Assembly: GCA_023252195.1 (NCBI GenBank)
Contig: JAHEXI010000001.1
Coordinates: 310,001-374,000 of the forward strand
DNA: 64,000 nt
DNA from: Pseudonocardiales bacterium
Lineage (GTDB): Bacteria > Actinomycetota > Actinomycetes > Mycobacteriales > Pseudonocardiaceae
Direction of reading: 5' to 3'
Notes under the pieces: generated by a model
Databases searched by the model: none
What the model was told of the DNA's origin: nothing
The model's input: the letters and a program-made list of their open reading frames with translations, nothing else
Part shown: in pieces, positions 17,691-28,336 of the stretch
How positions within the stretch are numbered: the first letter of the stretch is position 1
How the letters are laid out: each line of letters opens with the position of its first letter
Translations under genes and position numbers: made by a program

Positions 17691-19580
17691 GTGACGAAGC
17701 GGCGGAAGGAGCACCCCGGAGGGAGCGCATCGGCGGTTCAGGCGAAGGGGTCGGTGGCGGCTACCCCCACCGCTGGGATCCGGGTTATTTTCCGCTGGTT
17801 TTGGCCCGCGACCCGCCCGTACCGGGGTCGCCTGCTGGCTAGTTTGCTACTGGTCGCCGTCGGACCGTTCTTGGACACCGCGCAGGTCTGGATGTTCAAG
17901 CTGCTGATCGACGACGTGTTGATCCCGCGTAACTTCCACGCCTTTCCCGCGATCGCGGCCGGCTACCTCGGGATCGGCCTGGCCCAGGGGCTCGCCTCGT
18001 TCTCCGATGAGCTGCTGTCCGCCTGGCTGGGGGAGCGGTTCGTCCTGGACCTGCGGACCCGGCTGTTCGATCACCTGCACCGGCTGTCGGTGGACTTCTT
18101 CGACCGCCGCCAGCTGGGCGACACGCTGTCCCGGCTGACCGGGGACATCGACTCGATCGAGGCGCTGGTGCTCTCCGGCGTCACCAGCACGCTGTCCTAC
18201 GCATTTGAGATCGTGCTGTTCACCGGTGCGTTGTTCTACCTCAACTGGCACCTCGCGCTGGCGGCGATGGTCGCCGCGCCGGCATTCCTGGCGATCGCAC
18301 GGTATTTCTCGGCGCGGATCAAGAAAGCCTCCCGGGAGCAGCGACGGCGGTCGGGATCGGTCACCGCAGCCGCTGAGGAGACCCTGGCCAACGTCGCCCT
18401 GGTGCAGGCCTACGATCGCCACGACGCTGAGACCGAGCGCTTCCACCACGAAAACCTCGGCCGGTTCACCGCCGAGATGGCCACCACGCGACTGCGCGCG
18501 CTGTACCGACCGCTGACCGAGCTGCTCGAGACCATGGCTGTCGTGCTGGTCCTCGGAGTGGGCGTGTGGGCGCTCGCGCACAATCAGATCACCGTTGGTG
18601 GACTGGTGGTGTTCGTGACCTACCTCAGCAGGCTCTACAGCCCGATCAGGGGGGCTGGTCGGCTGTCCAACACCATGTATGCGGCCAGTGCCAGCGCCGA
18701 ACGCATCATCGACTTGCTCAGCCAACAACCCGACGTCCGCGAGCCCGTCAAGCCGCGTAGCTTGCCGATGCGCCAAGGAGATAAGACGCCGGGAAGTAAG
18801 GCCCAAGGCTGGGTGAACTTCGACGCGGTGACCTTCGCCTACCCTGGTGCCAACCGCCTCGCGCTGAAGAAGATCACATTTGCGGTCGCCCCGGGGCAGA
18901 CCGTTGCCATCGTCGGTGCGAGCGGGGCTGGCAAGTCCACGCTGAGCAAGCTGATGCTGCGATTCTATGATCCCAGCGCCGGGCGGATCAGCCTCGACGG
19001 GTGCAACCTGCGTGACCTGCCACTGGCCACGCTGCGCCGCAACGTCTCGGCGGTCCTGCAGGAGACGTTGGTGTTCGACGGAACCATCCGGGACAACATT
19101 CTGTGGGGCAAACCCACCGCCACCGAGGCTGAGCTGGTGGCCGCCGCCATGGCCGCGGACGCACACGACTTCATCAGCGCCATGCCCGATGGTTACGACA
19201 CCCGGATCGGGCAACGGGGACGGCTACTGTCCGGTGGCCAACGCCAGCGCCTGGCGTTGGCCCGGGCCATGATTCGCGACGCTCCGGTGTTGCTGCTCGA
19301 TGAGCCCACCACTGGCCTCGACGCCGGCTCTGCGGAACGTATCCTGGCGCCGATGCGCCGGTTGATGACCGGGCGGACCACGTTGGTGATTTCCCACAAC
19401 CTGCTGACCGTGACCCACGCCGATCAGATCGTGTTCCTCGCAGATGGGCAGGTCACCGGGATTGGCACGCACACCGAGCTGCTAGCCGGCAATCCCGGCT
19501 ACGCGAAGCTGTACCGGCTGCACCAGCAGCGGGATACCCGCGCCAAGGAGAACGTCCTACTGCAGCCGGAGCTGATATGA
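17691..19580 (+). CDS. ABC exporter, fused permease and ATPase
   Basis: From the GTG at 17691 (GGGAGGA upstream) the protein is 629 residues. The N-terminal membrane domain (residues about 40-330) has six hydrophobic helices in the type IV exporter pattern, including DFFDRRQLGDTLSRLTGDID, the coupling-helix region. The ATPase domain has Walker A IVGASGAGKSTLSKL, the Q-loop in VLQET, signature LSGGQRQRLALARAM, Walker B VLLLDEPTTGLD and the H-loop ISHNL. No peptidase C39 domain is present. It is translationally coupled (ATGA) to the downstream kinase and follows the small peptide, suggesting peptide or lipid export. Confidence 0.9.
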   Translation: MTKRRKEHPGGSASAVQAKGSVAATPTAGIRVIFRWFWPATRPYRGRLLASLLLVAVGPFLDTAQVWMFKLLIDDVLIPRNFHAFPAIAAGYLGIGLAQGLASFSDELLSAWLGERFVLDLRTRLFDHLHRLSVDFFDRRQLGDTLSRLTGDIDSIEALVLSGVTSTLSYAFEIVLFTGALFYLNWHLALAAMVAAPAFLAIARYFSARIKKASREQRRRSGSVTAAAEETLANVALVQAYDRHDAETERFHHENLGRFTAEMATTRLRALYRPLTELLETMAVVLVLGVGVWALAHNQITVGGLVVFVTYLSRLYSPIRGAGRLSNTMYAASASAERIIDLLSQQPDVREPVKPRSLPMRQGDKTPGSKAQGWVNFDAVTFAYPGANRLALKKITFAVAPGQTVAIVGASGAGKSTLSKLMLRFYDPSAGRISLDGCNLRDLPLATLRRNVSAVLQETLVFDGTIRDNILWGKPTATEAELVAAAMAADAHDFISAMPDGYDTRIGQRGRLLSGGQRQRLALARAMIRDAPVLLLDEPTTGLDAGSAERILAPMRRLMTGRTTLVISHNLLTVTHADQIVFLADGQVTGIGTHTELLAGNPGYAKLYRLHQQRDTRAKENVLLQPELI

Positions 19581-20482
19581 CCACACCGACCGATCTCGCG
19601 GTCCGCGCCAGCAGCGACCGGGCGCAAGACGACGACGGCCCTCCGGCGCATCCCCCTGGCCACCTGCTCGCGCCGGGCTACCAGGTGATCGAGCACGTGC
19701 GCCGTGGGGAGGATCTGGACTGCTACGAGGCATGGAGCTCGCAGCGCTACTGCCGTTGTTTCATCAAGACGCTCCGGCCCGACTGCGCCAGCGACCCGTC
19801 TGCCCGCCGTCACCTGCAGCGCGAGGCGCGCTTGCTGCTTTCGCTGACTCATCCGCACCTGGTCCGGGCCTATGAATACATCAAACCCGCCTCGGCGCAG
19901 CCGCCGCTGCTGGTCCTGGAGAACCTCACCGGCGCCACCCTGGGCTACCTGCTCGACGGTGGCGGGCAACGTCTCGGCGCACAAGACCTGGGCCACCTTG
20001 GCCGGCACCTGTGCTCGGCCCTGCGCTACCTGCACAGCCGTGGCCATCTACATCTCGACGTCAAACCCAGCAACATCATCGCTTGCGACGGCGTCGCCCG
20101 CCTGATCGACCTGAGCCTGGCCCGGCCTCCCGGCCGCTGTTCTGCGGGTCTGGGCACACCCGGCTATATGTCACCCGAACAGGTCACCGGTGGCGACCTC
20201 GGGCCGCCCGCGGACGTCTGGGGGATCGGCCTGGTGCTCTACCAAGCGGCCACCGGGCTGCAGCCGTTCGACATCCCCGGCAGCTCCGCCTCGGGCAGCG
20301 TGAACACCTCGACCTTGTCGCTGTGCCAACTGCAGCTGGCCCGCCCTGCACCCAGAGTCCGCGCTCGGCGGCGGCTGCCCGCTGACGTGGCGGAGGTCAT
20401 CGACGCGTGCCTGCACCGGGACCCCGACCAACGGCCCACCCTGGAGGGCCTCGACGCCGCACTCGTCACGCTCACCGGATAA
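19577..20482 (+). CDS. Stand-alone Hanks-type Ser/Thr protein kinase
   Basis: The 301-residue protein is a single kinase domain with no membrane helix or sensor. The Gly-rich loop is weak (VIEHVRRGEDLDCYEAW). The ATP lysine lies in CRCFIKTLRPD and the helix C glutamate in LQREARLLL. The catalytic loop is HLHLDVKPSNII (HLD in place of HRD). The DFG is changed to DLS in ARLIDLSLARPP, and GTPGYMSPEQVTGG forms the activation/P+1 segment. The catalytic Asp, Asn and Mg-binding Asp are all present, so activity is plausible despite the DLS. Its start overlaps the exporter stop by four bases. It lacks the lyase and cyclase parts of class III lanthipeptide synthetases. Confidence 0.85.
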   Translation: MTTPTDLAVRASSDRAQDDDGPPAHPPGHLLAPGYQVIEHVRRGEDLDCYEAWSSQRYCRCFIKTLRPDCASDPSARRHLQREARLLLSLTHPHLVRAYEYIKPASAQPPLLVLENLTGATLGYLLDGGGQRLGAQDLGHLGRHLCSALRYLHSRGHLHLDVKPSNIIACDGVARLIDLSLARPPGRCSAGLGTPGYMSPEQVTGGDLGPPADVWGIGLVLYQAATGLQPFDIPGSSASGSVNTSTLSLCQLQLARPAPRVRARRRLPADVAEVIDACLHRDPDQRPTLEGLDAALVTLTG

Positions 20483-20512
20483 CGTCGGCGCCGACATGAG
20501 CGCGCCAATAAC

Positions 20513-21838
<1,326 letters not shown>

Positions 21839-22138
21839 GCGGGTTCGCAAGCGGTTGTTTGTGGCATGACCGGCAGGTGCACCGGTCTGGCGCGCCCGGC
21901 CTGCGGGGTGCTGTTGTTCGGTACCCAGGAAAGCGGCAATCGGCTACGGCCACCGGGTACCTCCGCTGCATCGTTGGCGACGCGGTGAGGCTGACCGTCC
22001 GCTGGGCCGCCTCGGACCGCTCTCCAGTTCGCGCAGGGTTCGACGAGCGCAGCTAAGTGGATCTGCTGCACGTATGTGCCTACGGACTCGGACTGCCGGA
22101 TTCGGGCGGCGGTAATCGAGAGCCACTACCCTGCGGGT
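21839..22138. other. Degenerate sequence downstream of the ABC-F break
   Basis: About 300 bases without a recognisable gene. It is probably rearranged DNA joined to the truncated ABC-F gene. Confidence 0.4.
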
Positions 22139-22510
22139 ATGAGTCTTGACGTCGTGGCGCGGCATCCGGTCGCCTTGGTGGAGTTTCCTGCCGATGATCC
22201 TGAGCAAGCCCTTCGTTTCTGGGTCGGCGTGCTGGGCGTTGACTTCCAGGAACGCGAGGCCGGCGAGGGTGACGGCTGGCAGACGCATTTAGGCCAAACC
22301 GAACTCGGAGTTCATCGCCGCGGCGCAGGGCCCGGGGACCGCTTCTCACTGCCCTACTTTTCCGTGCACGACCTGTCGGCGGCATTACGGCGAGTGGAGG
22401 AGCTGGGCGGCTCGGTCATTCATCCGCGACCGCCGTGGGCGATCTGCCGTGACTCAGAGGGGAACCCCTTCGCCCTCATGGCGGCTCAGCAACGGCCGCG
22501 GGCTCAGTAG
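22139..22510 (+). CDS. VOC (glyoxalase/bleomycin-resistance) superfamily protein
   Basis: From the ATG at 22139 (MSLDVVARHPVALVEFPADD) the protein is 123 residues, the size of one VOC module pair. It has the beta-alpha-beta-beta-beta pattern with AFW-like RFWVGVLGVDF, then GDGWQTHLGQTELGVHR, and the C-terminal DSEGNPFALMA, which carries a family metal or ligand position. Members bind metals and small molecules in ring rearrangement or resistance roles; no specific function is indicated. Confidence 0.75.
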   Translation: MSLDVVARHPVALVEFPADDPEQALRFWVGVLGVDFQEREAGEGDGWQTHLGQTELGVHRRGAGPGDRFSLPYFSVHDLSAALRRVEELGGSVIHPRPPWAICRDSEGNPFALMAAQQRPRAQ

Positions 22511-22538
22511 CAGCTGTGGGTTGCTCGCCGCAGATCCG

Positions 22539-24290
22539 ATGTCAGGAAGCGGTTTTGTCGTCGCTGACCGGCTGTCGTGCGTCATTGGTTCCAGTGCCCG
22601 CAACCAGATCCTGGTCGTCTCGCCGACGGCGCGCAGTCTTTTCCCGGCGGGGGACCGGATCGCCCCCGCGGATGTGGCGTCGCACCTGTCCCGGGATGAC
22701 GGAGAGCTGAGGCGTTCCGCGCCGGCTGTACACCTGCTGGGCTGCCGCCGGATGGCCGACGGGCTCCTGATCGAGTTCGTGGTTCGGTGGGCAGTGACGG
22801 TGACGATCGAGGCGTCGGTCGACGGGTCTCCGGGCAGCTGGGCGGTCATCGCCACGGTCCCCGAACACCGTGTCGACGCGTCGAGAGGTGTATCGAGCCT
22901 GTTGTTCGACGCGCCAGAGATCGTCGGTGGCGTTGTCCGCCTCGTGGCTGCGGTCGATGGATCCCGCGTGGAGTCCGCGCCGGTGTTCGTCACCGACATC
23001 GTCCGCTGCCGGCCATGGACCGATGTCGGCGACGCACCCAAGCTGCGGTACGACTACCACGTCGACCAGGTGATTTCCGATGAGGTCCTGGCGGCGCGGT
23101 TCAGCAACGATCTGCTGAGGCTGCTCGAGCTATCGCGACAGCAGCGGTCGGCGCTGCCTGGGACATCCGGTACTCGGGAGGTCAGTGCGCGCGCCCCGGA
23201 AGATCGCTGGCAGCGCTTCCTTGACATCGTCACGCACTCGCTCGGACCGTCGATCACGCACTCGCTCGGACCGTCGATCACGCAGCTGGTCTTCCCTGGC
23301 GTGCTCGCGCCCGCGGCGGCAGCGCAGGCCGAGGCGTGGTCCGTCGGTGAGGTCGGCGACGAGACTGAATTAGCGGATGGTGAGGACGAATCAGTCATCG
23401 AAGAGCTCGATGATCAGGTGCTGACTCGGCACGCGATCGTGGTGCCGGTGCCGGTGCGCGCTCGGTATCGCTCCTGGGCCCGCCGGTGGGTCCGGGCGGT
23501 GAGCGCGCCAAAGGCGCCAAGGAACCAGCTCGTCCCACCGCAGCCGGCGCTGCCTTTACGAATGACTGTCGGTCGCCTCTACCTCGACTTGCTCGCAGCC
23601 GGCGCTTGGGGAACTGACGAGACCTGGCGCGAGGAGCTGGCGGATCTAGTCCGCGCACTCGTGGGTGACCCGGCCGAACTGGCCGACACGCCGGAGAAAG
23701 GCCTGGCGTACCTCGGGTCGCTCGTCGCCGTCTGCCTAGCCGTGCTCCTGCAGGACGCCGACCTGCACGGCGGCACACCGGTCGACGTCATCGCCAAGCG
23801 TGCATGGGACCACGGACGAGACCACGCGGCGCTGGCAGACGAGAAGATCATCGATCGGTCCCCGCGGGAGGTGACCGTGTCGGCCGTCAGGTCGCGCGCA
23901 GCACGCGGAGCGGGACCTGCGGGCAGGCGAGGGACTCGTGTATGGCCGAGGGCATCATGTGGAACTACACCACCTGGCTCAGGGTTCGCCGCCTGCTTCG
24001 AAAGCGCCCTGGGCGTCGCGTCGCGTTGGGCCCGGCAGGAAGCCGGTGACGTCGCGATCGACTCCAAAGTGATGCTGCTGCCCACCGGAGACGGGGGCTT
24101 TAAGCTCGCTGTGGCCCTCGACGTCGTCCTTCCCTCAATCAGCGACCCCGCGACGGCCATCGAGCTGGTCCGGGCCGGGCATCGTGTCTGCCCCTATTCC
24201 AACGCCACCCGCGGCAACATCGACGTCACGCTCACGGCCAACGGCCAGCCCGTCGACCTCCACGAACGCGACGTGCCCCGGTACCAATAG
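22539..24290 (+). CDS. Unrecognised protein fused in frame to damaged Ohr peroxidase
   Basis: From the ATG at 22539 the frame gives 583 residues. Residues 1-430 belong to no family I recognise: a beta-rich first 170 residues (VADRLSCVIGSSARNQILVV), an acidic middle (ELADGEDESVIEELDDQ) and a helical part (MTVGRLYLDLLAAGAWGTD). Residues from about 432 are a derivative of Ohr/OsmC peroxiredoxin: LADEKIID at the old N-terminus, then GFAACFESALGVASRWA with the peroxidatic Cys, and HRVCPYSNATRGNIDVTL with the resolving Cys. The Ohr segment of about 35 residues between these is unrecognisable. A 24-bp tandem duplication lies in the first part. It could be a chimeric pseudogene. Confidence 0.5.
   Translation: MSGSGFVVADRLSCVIGSSARNQILVVSPTARSLFPAGDRIAPADVASHLSRDDGELRRSAPAVHLLGCRRMADGLLIEFVVRWAVTVTIEASVDGSPGSWAVIATVPEHRVDASRGVSSLLFDAPEIVGGVVRLVAAVDGSRVESAPVFVTDIVRCRPWTDVGDAPKLRYDYHVDQVISDEVLAARFSNDLLRLLELSRQQRSALPGTSGTREVSARAPEDRWQRFLDIVTHSLGPSITHSLGPSITQLVFPGVLAPAAAAQAEAWSVGEVGDETELADGEDESVIEELDDQVLTRHAIVVPVPVRARYRSWARRWVRAVSAPKAPRNQLVPPQPALPLRMTVGRLYLDLLAAGAWGTDETWREELADLVRALVGDPAELADTPEKGLAYLGSLVAVCLAVLLQDADLHGGTPVDVIAKRAWDHGRDHAALADEKIIDRSPREVTVSAVRSRAARGAGPAGRRGTRVWPRASCGTTPPGSGFAACFESALGVASRWARQEAGDVAIDSKVMLLPTGDGGFKLAVALDVVLPSISDPATAIELVRAGHRVCPYSNATRGNIDVTLTANGQPVDLHERDVPRYQ
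23232..23279. repeat. 24-bp perfect tandem duplication
   Basis: ACGCACTCGCTCGGACCGTC plus GATC occurs twice back to back and keeps the reading frame, encoding the octapeptide THSLGPSI twice. Confidence 0.9.
23832..24290 (+). pseudogene. ohr: ohr (organic hydroperoxide resistance) remnant
   Basis: This is the 3' part of the fused frame. The expected ATG of MADEKII has become CTG. The segment from about 23880 to 23985 does not translate to Ohr-like sequence in any single frame, while both catalytic cysteine motifs downstream are intact. Ohr reduces organic hydroperoxides through a Cys-Cys pair. Local frame damage or a small rearrangement is the simplest reading. Confidence 0.65.
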
Positions 24291-24794
24291 CGGTACCTTG
24301 AGCTCTCGCGATGGTCGCAACACGGGCTCGTGACTATGATCCGTCCTTCCCCAATCCTGGCCGCGGTCGCCGTCGTTGAGGACTGGGTCCAGGTGCAGCG
24401 CAGCCAGGACGAACGTCTGGCGCTACCCGGCGCGGGCGCGGTGATGTACGGGGGATCCGCCAACGGTGGTGCGGCGCATGGGGGTCTTCGCGGCGTCGCT
24501 GCACCGCATGGGCTGGGCAGCGTGCCGGTGAGCGGGTCATGTTCCGACGAGATGGCCTGTGGTGGTCGCCGGAGATGACCGGCGGGGAGAAGGTCGCCGC
24601 GGTTGGCGAGCGCGCATCGTGACGGGCTGTGGTGTCGGTTGCTGGTCGGGGAGCCGATCGCGGCGTCCTAGGTCGGCCGTCCTGATGACGACCAAGCAAC
24701 ATAAGGGACAAAACGTCATAACGGAGCTTACCGGATCTCCCGAAAGGTGCGGGGTGAGCAGGGAATCTTTTGGGCTCCAAGATCCCGCTAGCGG
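24291..24794. other. Intergenic region, no supported gene
   Basis: About 500 bases between the ohr remnant and the convergent sigma-factor gene. A plus-strand frame at 24330-24578 has no recognisable similarity and I do not call it. No clear terminator stem was found. Confidence 0.35.
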
Positions 24795-26348
24795 TCAGTC
24801 CAGGTAGTCGCGGAGAGCATGGGAGAGGTTGGGGTGGCGCAGCTTGGTCATCGTCTTGGTTTCGATCTGTCGGATCCGTTCTCGGGTCACCCCGTAGACT
24901 TGGCCGATCTCATCCAGGGTGCGGGGTTGGCCGTCGGTAAGGCCGAATCGTAGCCGGATAATGTTGGACTCCCGCTCGGGGAGCGTTGCGAGCACGGACT
25001 GCAGCTGGTCTTGCAGCAGGGTGAAGGAGACCGCGTCCAGCGCGTCCACGGCGTGGGAGTCTTCGATGAAGTCGCCGAGTGCGGAGTCGCCCTCCTCGCC
25101 GATGGTCTGGTCCAGTGAGATGGGTTCCCGGGCGCACTGCTGGAGCTCCAGCACCTTCTCCGGGGTGACGTCCAGCTCCTTGGCGAGCTCCTCGGGGGTG
25201 GGCTCGCGGCCCAGGTCCTGGCGCAGCTCGCGCTGGATGCGGCGCAGCTTGTTGATCGCCTCCATCATGTGCATCGGGATCCGGATGGTGCGGGCTTGGT
25301 CGGCCATTGCTCGCGTGATGGTTTGCCGGATCCACCAGGTGGCGTAGGTGGAGAATTTGTAGCCCTTGGTGTAGTCGAACTTTTCCACCGCGCGGATCAA
25401 GCCTAGGTTGCCTTCCTGGATCAGGTCCAGGAAGGGCAGGCCGCGGCCGGTGTAGCGCTTGGCTCGTGAGACGACGAGGCGAAGGTTGGCCTCCAGTAGG
25501 TGGTTTTTGGCGCGCTCGCCGTTGCGGACGATCCAGCGCAGGTCCCGGCGCAGCTGCGGGGAGAGGTTCTCGGTCGCGTCCTCGGCGCTGTCCAGGCGTT
25601 CGGCGGCGTAGAGCCCTGCTTCGATGCGCTGGGCGAGCTGCACCTCCTGCTCGGCGTTGAGGAGGGAAATTTTGCCGATCTGCTTGAGGTAGGCGCGTAC
25701 CGAATCGGCCGAGGCAGTGTGTTCAACGTCTTTGCGGGCGTGGCGCAGGGTCTGGGACTCCTCCTCGTCCCAGACGAAGTCCTCCGCACCGGGACTGGTG
25801 GGTGCCGCCGTATCCTCGGTGTCCACGGTGATCTCTTCGACTTCGATCTCAACGTCGGCCAGGTCCTCGGCAGCTGGGCCACTCTCGATGTCAGTGGTCT
25901 CGTCGACCTCGACGTCAGTCAGTGCCAGGTGTGCGGTGGCTGGCGTGCTATCGACAGGGATGAGGAGCAGATCGATCGGCTGATCGTCGGTGCCGAGGAT
26001 CCGAACTAGGTGCACACCCTCGGTCCGGAACCAGTCCACGGCAACTCTTCGGCCGCTGTCGAGCCGGATTCGGCGAGGAGCGCTGTCCCATCCGGGCATG
26101 GTCAGCTCGATCCGACGGACCGGGGCTCGCTGGGCTCCGAGGGCCTCACTCAGTGCGACGAGCTCGATGGCGGGATCTGTCGACCGTGGCCACCACGCGC
26201 CGTCGAGAGCCCCCCTGGCCGAACTTCTCGGCTTCAGGCTCAGGCGTGTCGAGCAGCCACGGGCAGCCAAACTGTGCGCATCGCGGTGATCTAGGTTGCT
26301 GGTGCGAACCGACGTCATGTCGTCGTTCCCGTCCGGAACGAACCACAA
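24795..26348 (-). CDS. Principal-type sigma-70 factor with N-terminal DUF5994 domain
   Basis: This 517-residue protein has two parts. Residues about 34-145 match the stand-alone actinobacterial DUF5994 family: [71 protein letters not shown]. An acidic linker follows (residues 145-190). From residue 190 it is a SigA/HrdB-type factor: region 1.2 [18 protein letters not shown], region 2 [20 protein letters not shown] and [20 protein letters not shown], region 3 [15 protein letters not shown], and region 4 [20 protein letters not shown]. Several near-universal SigA residues differ ([34 protein letters not shown]), so it is probably an accessory HrdB-like paralogue. An internal ATG lies ten codons in. 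Confidence 0.92.
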   Translation of the reverse strand: MWFVPDGNDDMTSVRTSNLDHRDAHSLAARGCSTRLSLKPRSSARGALDGAWWPRSTDPAIELVALSEALGAQRAPVRRIELTMPGWDSAPRRIRLDSGRRVAVDWFRTEGVHLVRILGTDDQPIDLLLIPVDSTPATAHLALTDVEVDETTDIESGPAAEDLADVEIEVEEITVDTEDTAAPTSPGAEDFVWDEEESQTLRHARKDVEHTASADSVRAYLKQIGKISLLNAEQEVQLAQRIEAGLYAAERLDSAEDATENLSPQLRRDLRWIVRNGERAKNHLLEANLRLVVSRAKRYTGRGLPFLDLIQEGNLGLIRAVEKFDYTKGYKFSTYATWWIRQTITRAMADQARTIRIPMHMMEAINKLRRIQRELRQDLGREPTPEELAKELDVTPEKVLELQQCAREPISLDQTIGEEGDSALGDFIEDSHAVDALDAVSFTLLQDQLQSVLATLPERESNIIRLRFGLTDGQPRTLDEIGQVYGVTRERIRQIETKTMTKLRHPNLSHALRDYLD

Positions 26349-26711
26349 CCGATGTCATGGTGAGGCCGAGAACGACGCGGGCCAGGACGCCGTGCGCACG
26401 AAGAGTAGTCGGCCACCTCAATACTATCCTCAATCGACTGACTACACCAGCGGCGTCAGTCGGATTATTCACCCAACCCTGCGCGGTACCGCTGTCGACA
26501 ACGAACAACTCCCTTTCCATTCAAAGCCATTTTCCCGCCGATAGAAACTGTCTGAGCCGGAACCCAGATGATGGGTCACGGACCGACTTCAGTTGATGGG
26601 TGACACGGCCAAACCGATCTTGCGGTCTGATGGTGGCCATACGCCCCGCGGCCATGAGACACCACGCGCGTAGTCCCCGACGGGGTCCAGCATCGCCGCT
26701 CCCCCAGTGGC
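26349..26711. other. Upstream region of the sigma-factor gene
   Basis: About 360 bases with lower GC and no supported gene. The promoter of the DUF5994-sigma gene should lie here, but no unambiguous hexamers stand out. Confidence 0.4.
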
Positions 26712-27326
26712 GTGTCACTCGCCAGCTGCAGTGCTTTCTCCGACGCTGATGGTGTGGTGATACTCGATACGGTCATCAACGATGATGTCGTTCACCGGTT
26801 CCAAGCCTCCGAGCTGGACTATGTGAAAGTTGCCGCCCAGTTCCGCCGCGCGGACGAGCTAGACGCCGAGGCCGCGTACTACCGCCACCGGGCCATGCAG
26901 CAGGAGCAGGCCCGGGGTCCTGGCTACTACGTAGGCCTGCTCCGCGCCCTGGCTACCGACCGGGCCGCGATGGCGCAGCGGCTACGGACAGGGATCATGC
27001 TCAACGGCCCCTCGCCGCCGCTTAATCGGCCCTTGTGGCGGAGGACGTTGCCGCAGCCCGGGACGTTCATCGCCTCGCGGCTCTCAGCACGCCCTGAGAT
27101 GCCCTGCGCCTGCGCATGGCGGCGTGATTGCGCCGGATGGGAAGTCTGCCGGGACTCAGGTCGGGCTGTCAGGGCCAGTGAACTGCCCAGCGCGGCGGGC
27201 GCTCTCCGCGTTGGACTATGCGGCGCACTTGCTGTCCGGTGGTGCCGACCCCTCGGCGTGCTTAGACGTCTAACCATTAGGCACGGCGCCACCCGCGTCC
27301 CTGCGAGTGGTGGCCGGGATCTCTAG
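26712..27326 (+). CDS. Hypothetical protein, doubtful
   Basis: The first 95 residues look protein-like: VVILDTVINDDVVHRFQASE, then a helical charged stretch ADELDAEAAYYRHRAMQQEQ and LLRALATDRAAMAQRLRTG. After about residue 98 the sequence becomes Arg/Cys/Pro-rich and probably does not belong to the original protein, so a frameshift or loss of the original stop is possible. No family recognised. Confidence 0.3.
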   Translation: MSLASCSAFSDADGVVILDTVINDDVVHRFQASELDYVKVAAQFRRADELDAEAAYYRHRAMQQEQARGPGYYVGLLRALATDRAAMAQRLRTGIMLNGPSPPLNRPLWRRTLPQPGTFIASRLSARPEMPCACAWRRDCAGWEVCRDSGRAVRASELPSAAGALRVGLCGALAVRWCRPLGVLRRLTIRHGATRVPASGGRDL

Positions 27327-27410
27327 TCCGGCCGCCGATATTTTCGGTCTAGACGTCCCACTCCTTTCTGATCTGGTGTCTATCGACCTATCGGCGTGCC
27401 GTGGCGAGTT

Positions 27411-27608
27411 TCACCCGAGCCACTGTTGGAGGGCATCGCACAGGGCGCGCGCCCCGGTCTCGTCCAATATGATCACGCATGAGCCGTCGGCGTGGGGGTC
27501 GAGCTGGATGTTGCCGTCGCGCTTGCTGATAACGAGGTTTGTGTACCCGGGCGTGCCGCCGTGTGTTGCGCAGGTGACGGGGATGGTGCGTCGGTTGCTG
27601 CCGTTCAT
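27411..27608 (-). CDS. Small conserved-looking hypothetical protein (65 aa)
   Basis: This 65-residue protein has a beta-rich pattern, TNLVISKRDGNIQLDPHADG followed by SCVIILDETGARALCDALQQ and WLG. I have seen this layout in short actinobacterial hypotheticals encoded near mobile or regulatory loci, but I cannot attach a function. Codon use is typical of the genome. Confidence 0.55.
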   Translation of the reverse strand: MNGSNRRTIPVTCATHGGTPGYTNLVISKRDGNIQLDPHADGSCVIILDETGARALCDALQQWLG

Positions 27609-27812
27609 CGGTGCTCCAGCGGGGCTTCAAGCGGGCGCAGGATGGGGCAGACCGGCCAAGCGAGGCGAACTTAGGGTAATGTTCTTCCCCCTCGTTCGTG
27701 CCATGTCTCACCCGAATGAGACAAGTCCATCGCTGCGCGCAGGGCGTAACTGCACCGATTGTTCCAATCCAGCACAGAGGAGTGCAAGCCTCCACCGCGG
27801 CCGGTTGACCAC

Positions 27813-28217
27813 TTACCCCGCTTCGACTCCGGCCGGCCGCTCCCAGAGCGCCGCGCCGGCCGTCCGGTCGGATGATCCGGGCCGGGGATCTGCCGATCCT
27901 GAGCCGCGCGCGCCAGTGGTTTCGCAGGCGTCCGCACCGCGGTAGTGGATCTCAGGACAGTTGAGGTGGTGGGCGATCTGCGCCAGGCCCCGGACCAGTG
28001 TCAAGGTCTCCTCGCCCGTGGCGGTCATCGGCAAGTCGACCGCGGTGGCCAGCGCCGCGGCTGCCGCTTCGATCGGGGTATTGATCGTGGGTTCCAGCCC
28101 CGCATCAGCCCACCTTGCCCGAAGCGGCGATCCGCTACGCATCAGTGCGTGCGTGATTACCTCTGGCGGGGAAGCGGGAACCGGCAAACCCGAACCGGGA
28201 CCGCGGCAAGCGGACAC
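27813..28217 (-). CDS. Hypothetical protein, doubtful
   Basis: This 134-residue frame has a plausible helical centre (TPIEAAAAALATAVDLPMTA then EETLTLVRGLAQIAHHLN) flanked by low-complexity ends. No family recognised. It lies divergent from lsr2. Confidence 0.3.
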   Translation of the reverse strand: MSACRGPGSGLPVPASPPEVITHALMRSGSPLRARWADAGLEPTINTPIEAAAAALATAVDLPMTATGEETLTLVRGLAQIAHHLNCPEIHYRGADACETTGARGSGSADPRPGSSDRTAGAALWERPAGVEAG

Positions 28218-28336
28218 GCCGGTAACGCATTAGCCCCACTCCGTTCGTGCCGCCGTTACCGCGCCTGTTTGCGATGTGACAAGTGGGTGCGTTAAGGTGC
28301 GCAACACCCTAAACGAGATGAGGAAGTGGATTCATC

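Noticed and set aside
17847-19214. 455-residue frame antisense to the ABC exporter
   Set aside because: Shadow of a strongly supported ABC gene.
17459-20482. Class III/IV lanthipeptide cluster
   Set aside because: The kinase is a lone domain without lyase or cyclase parts and the peptide lacks the usual Ser/Thr-Cys core pattern, so a lanthipeptide call is not justified.
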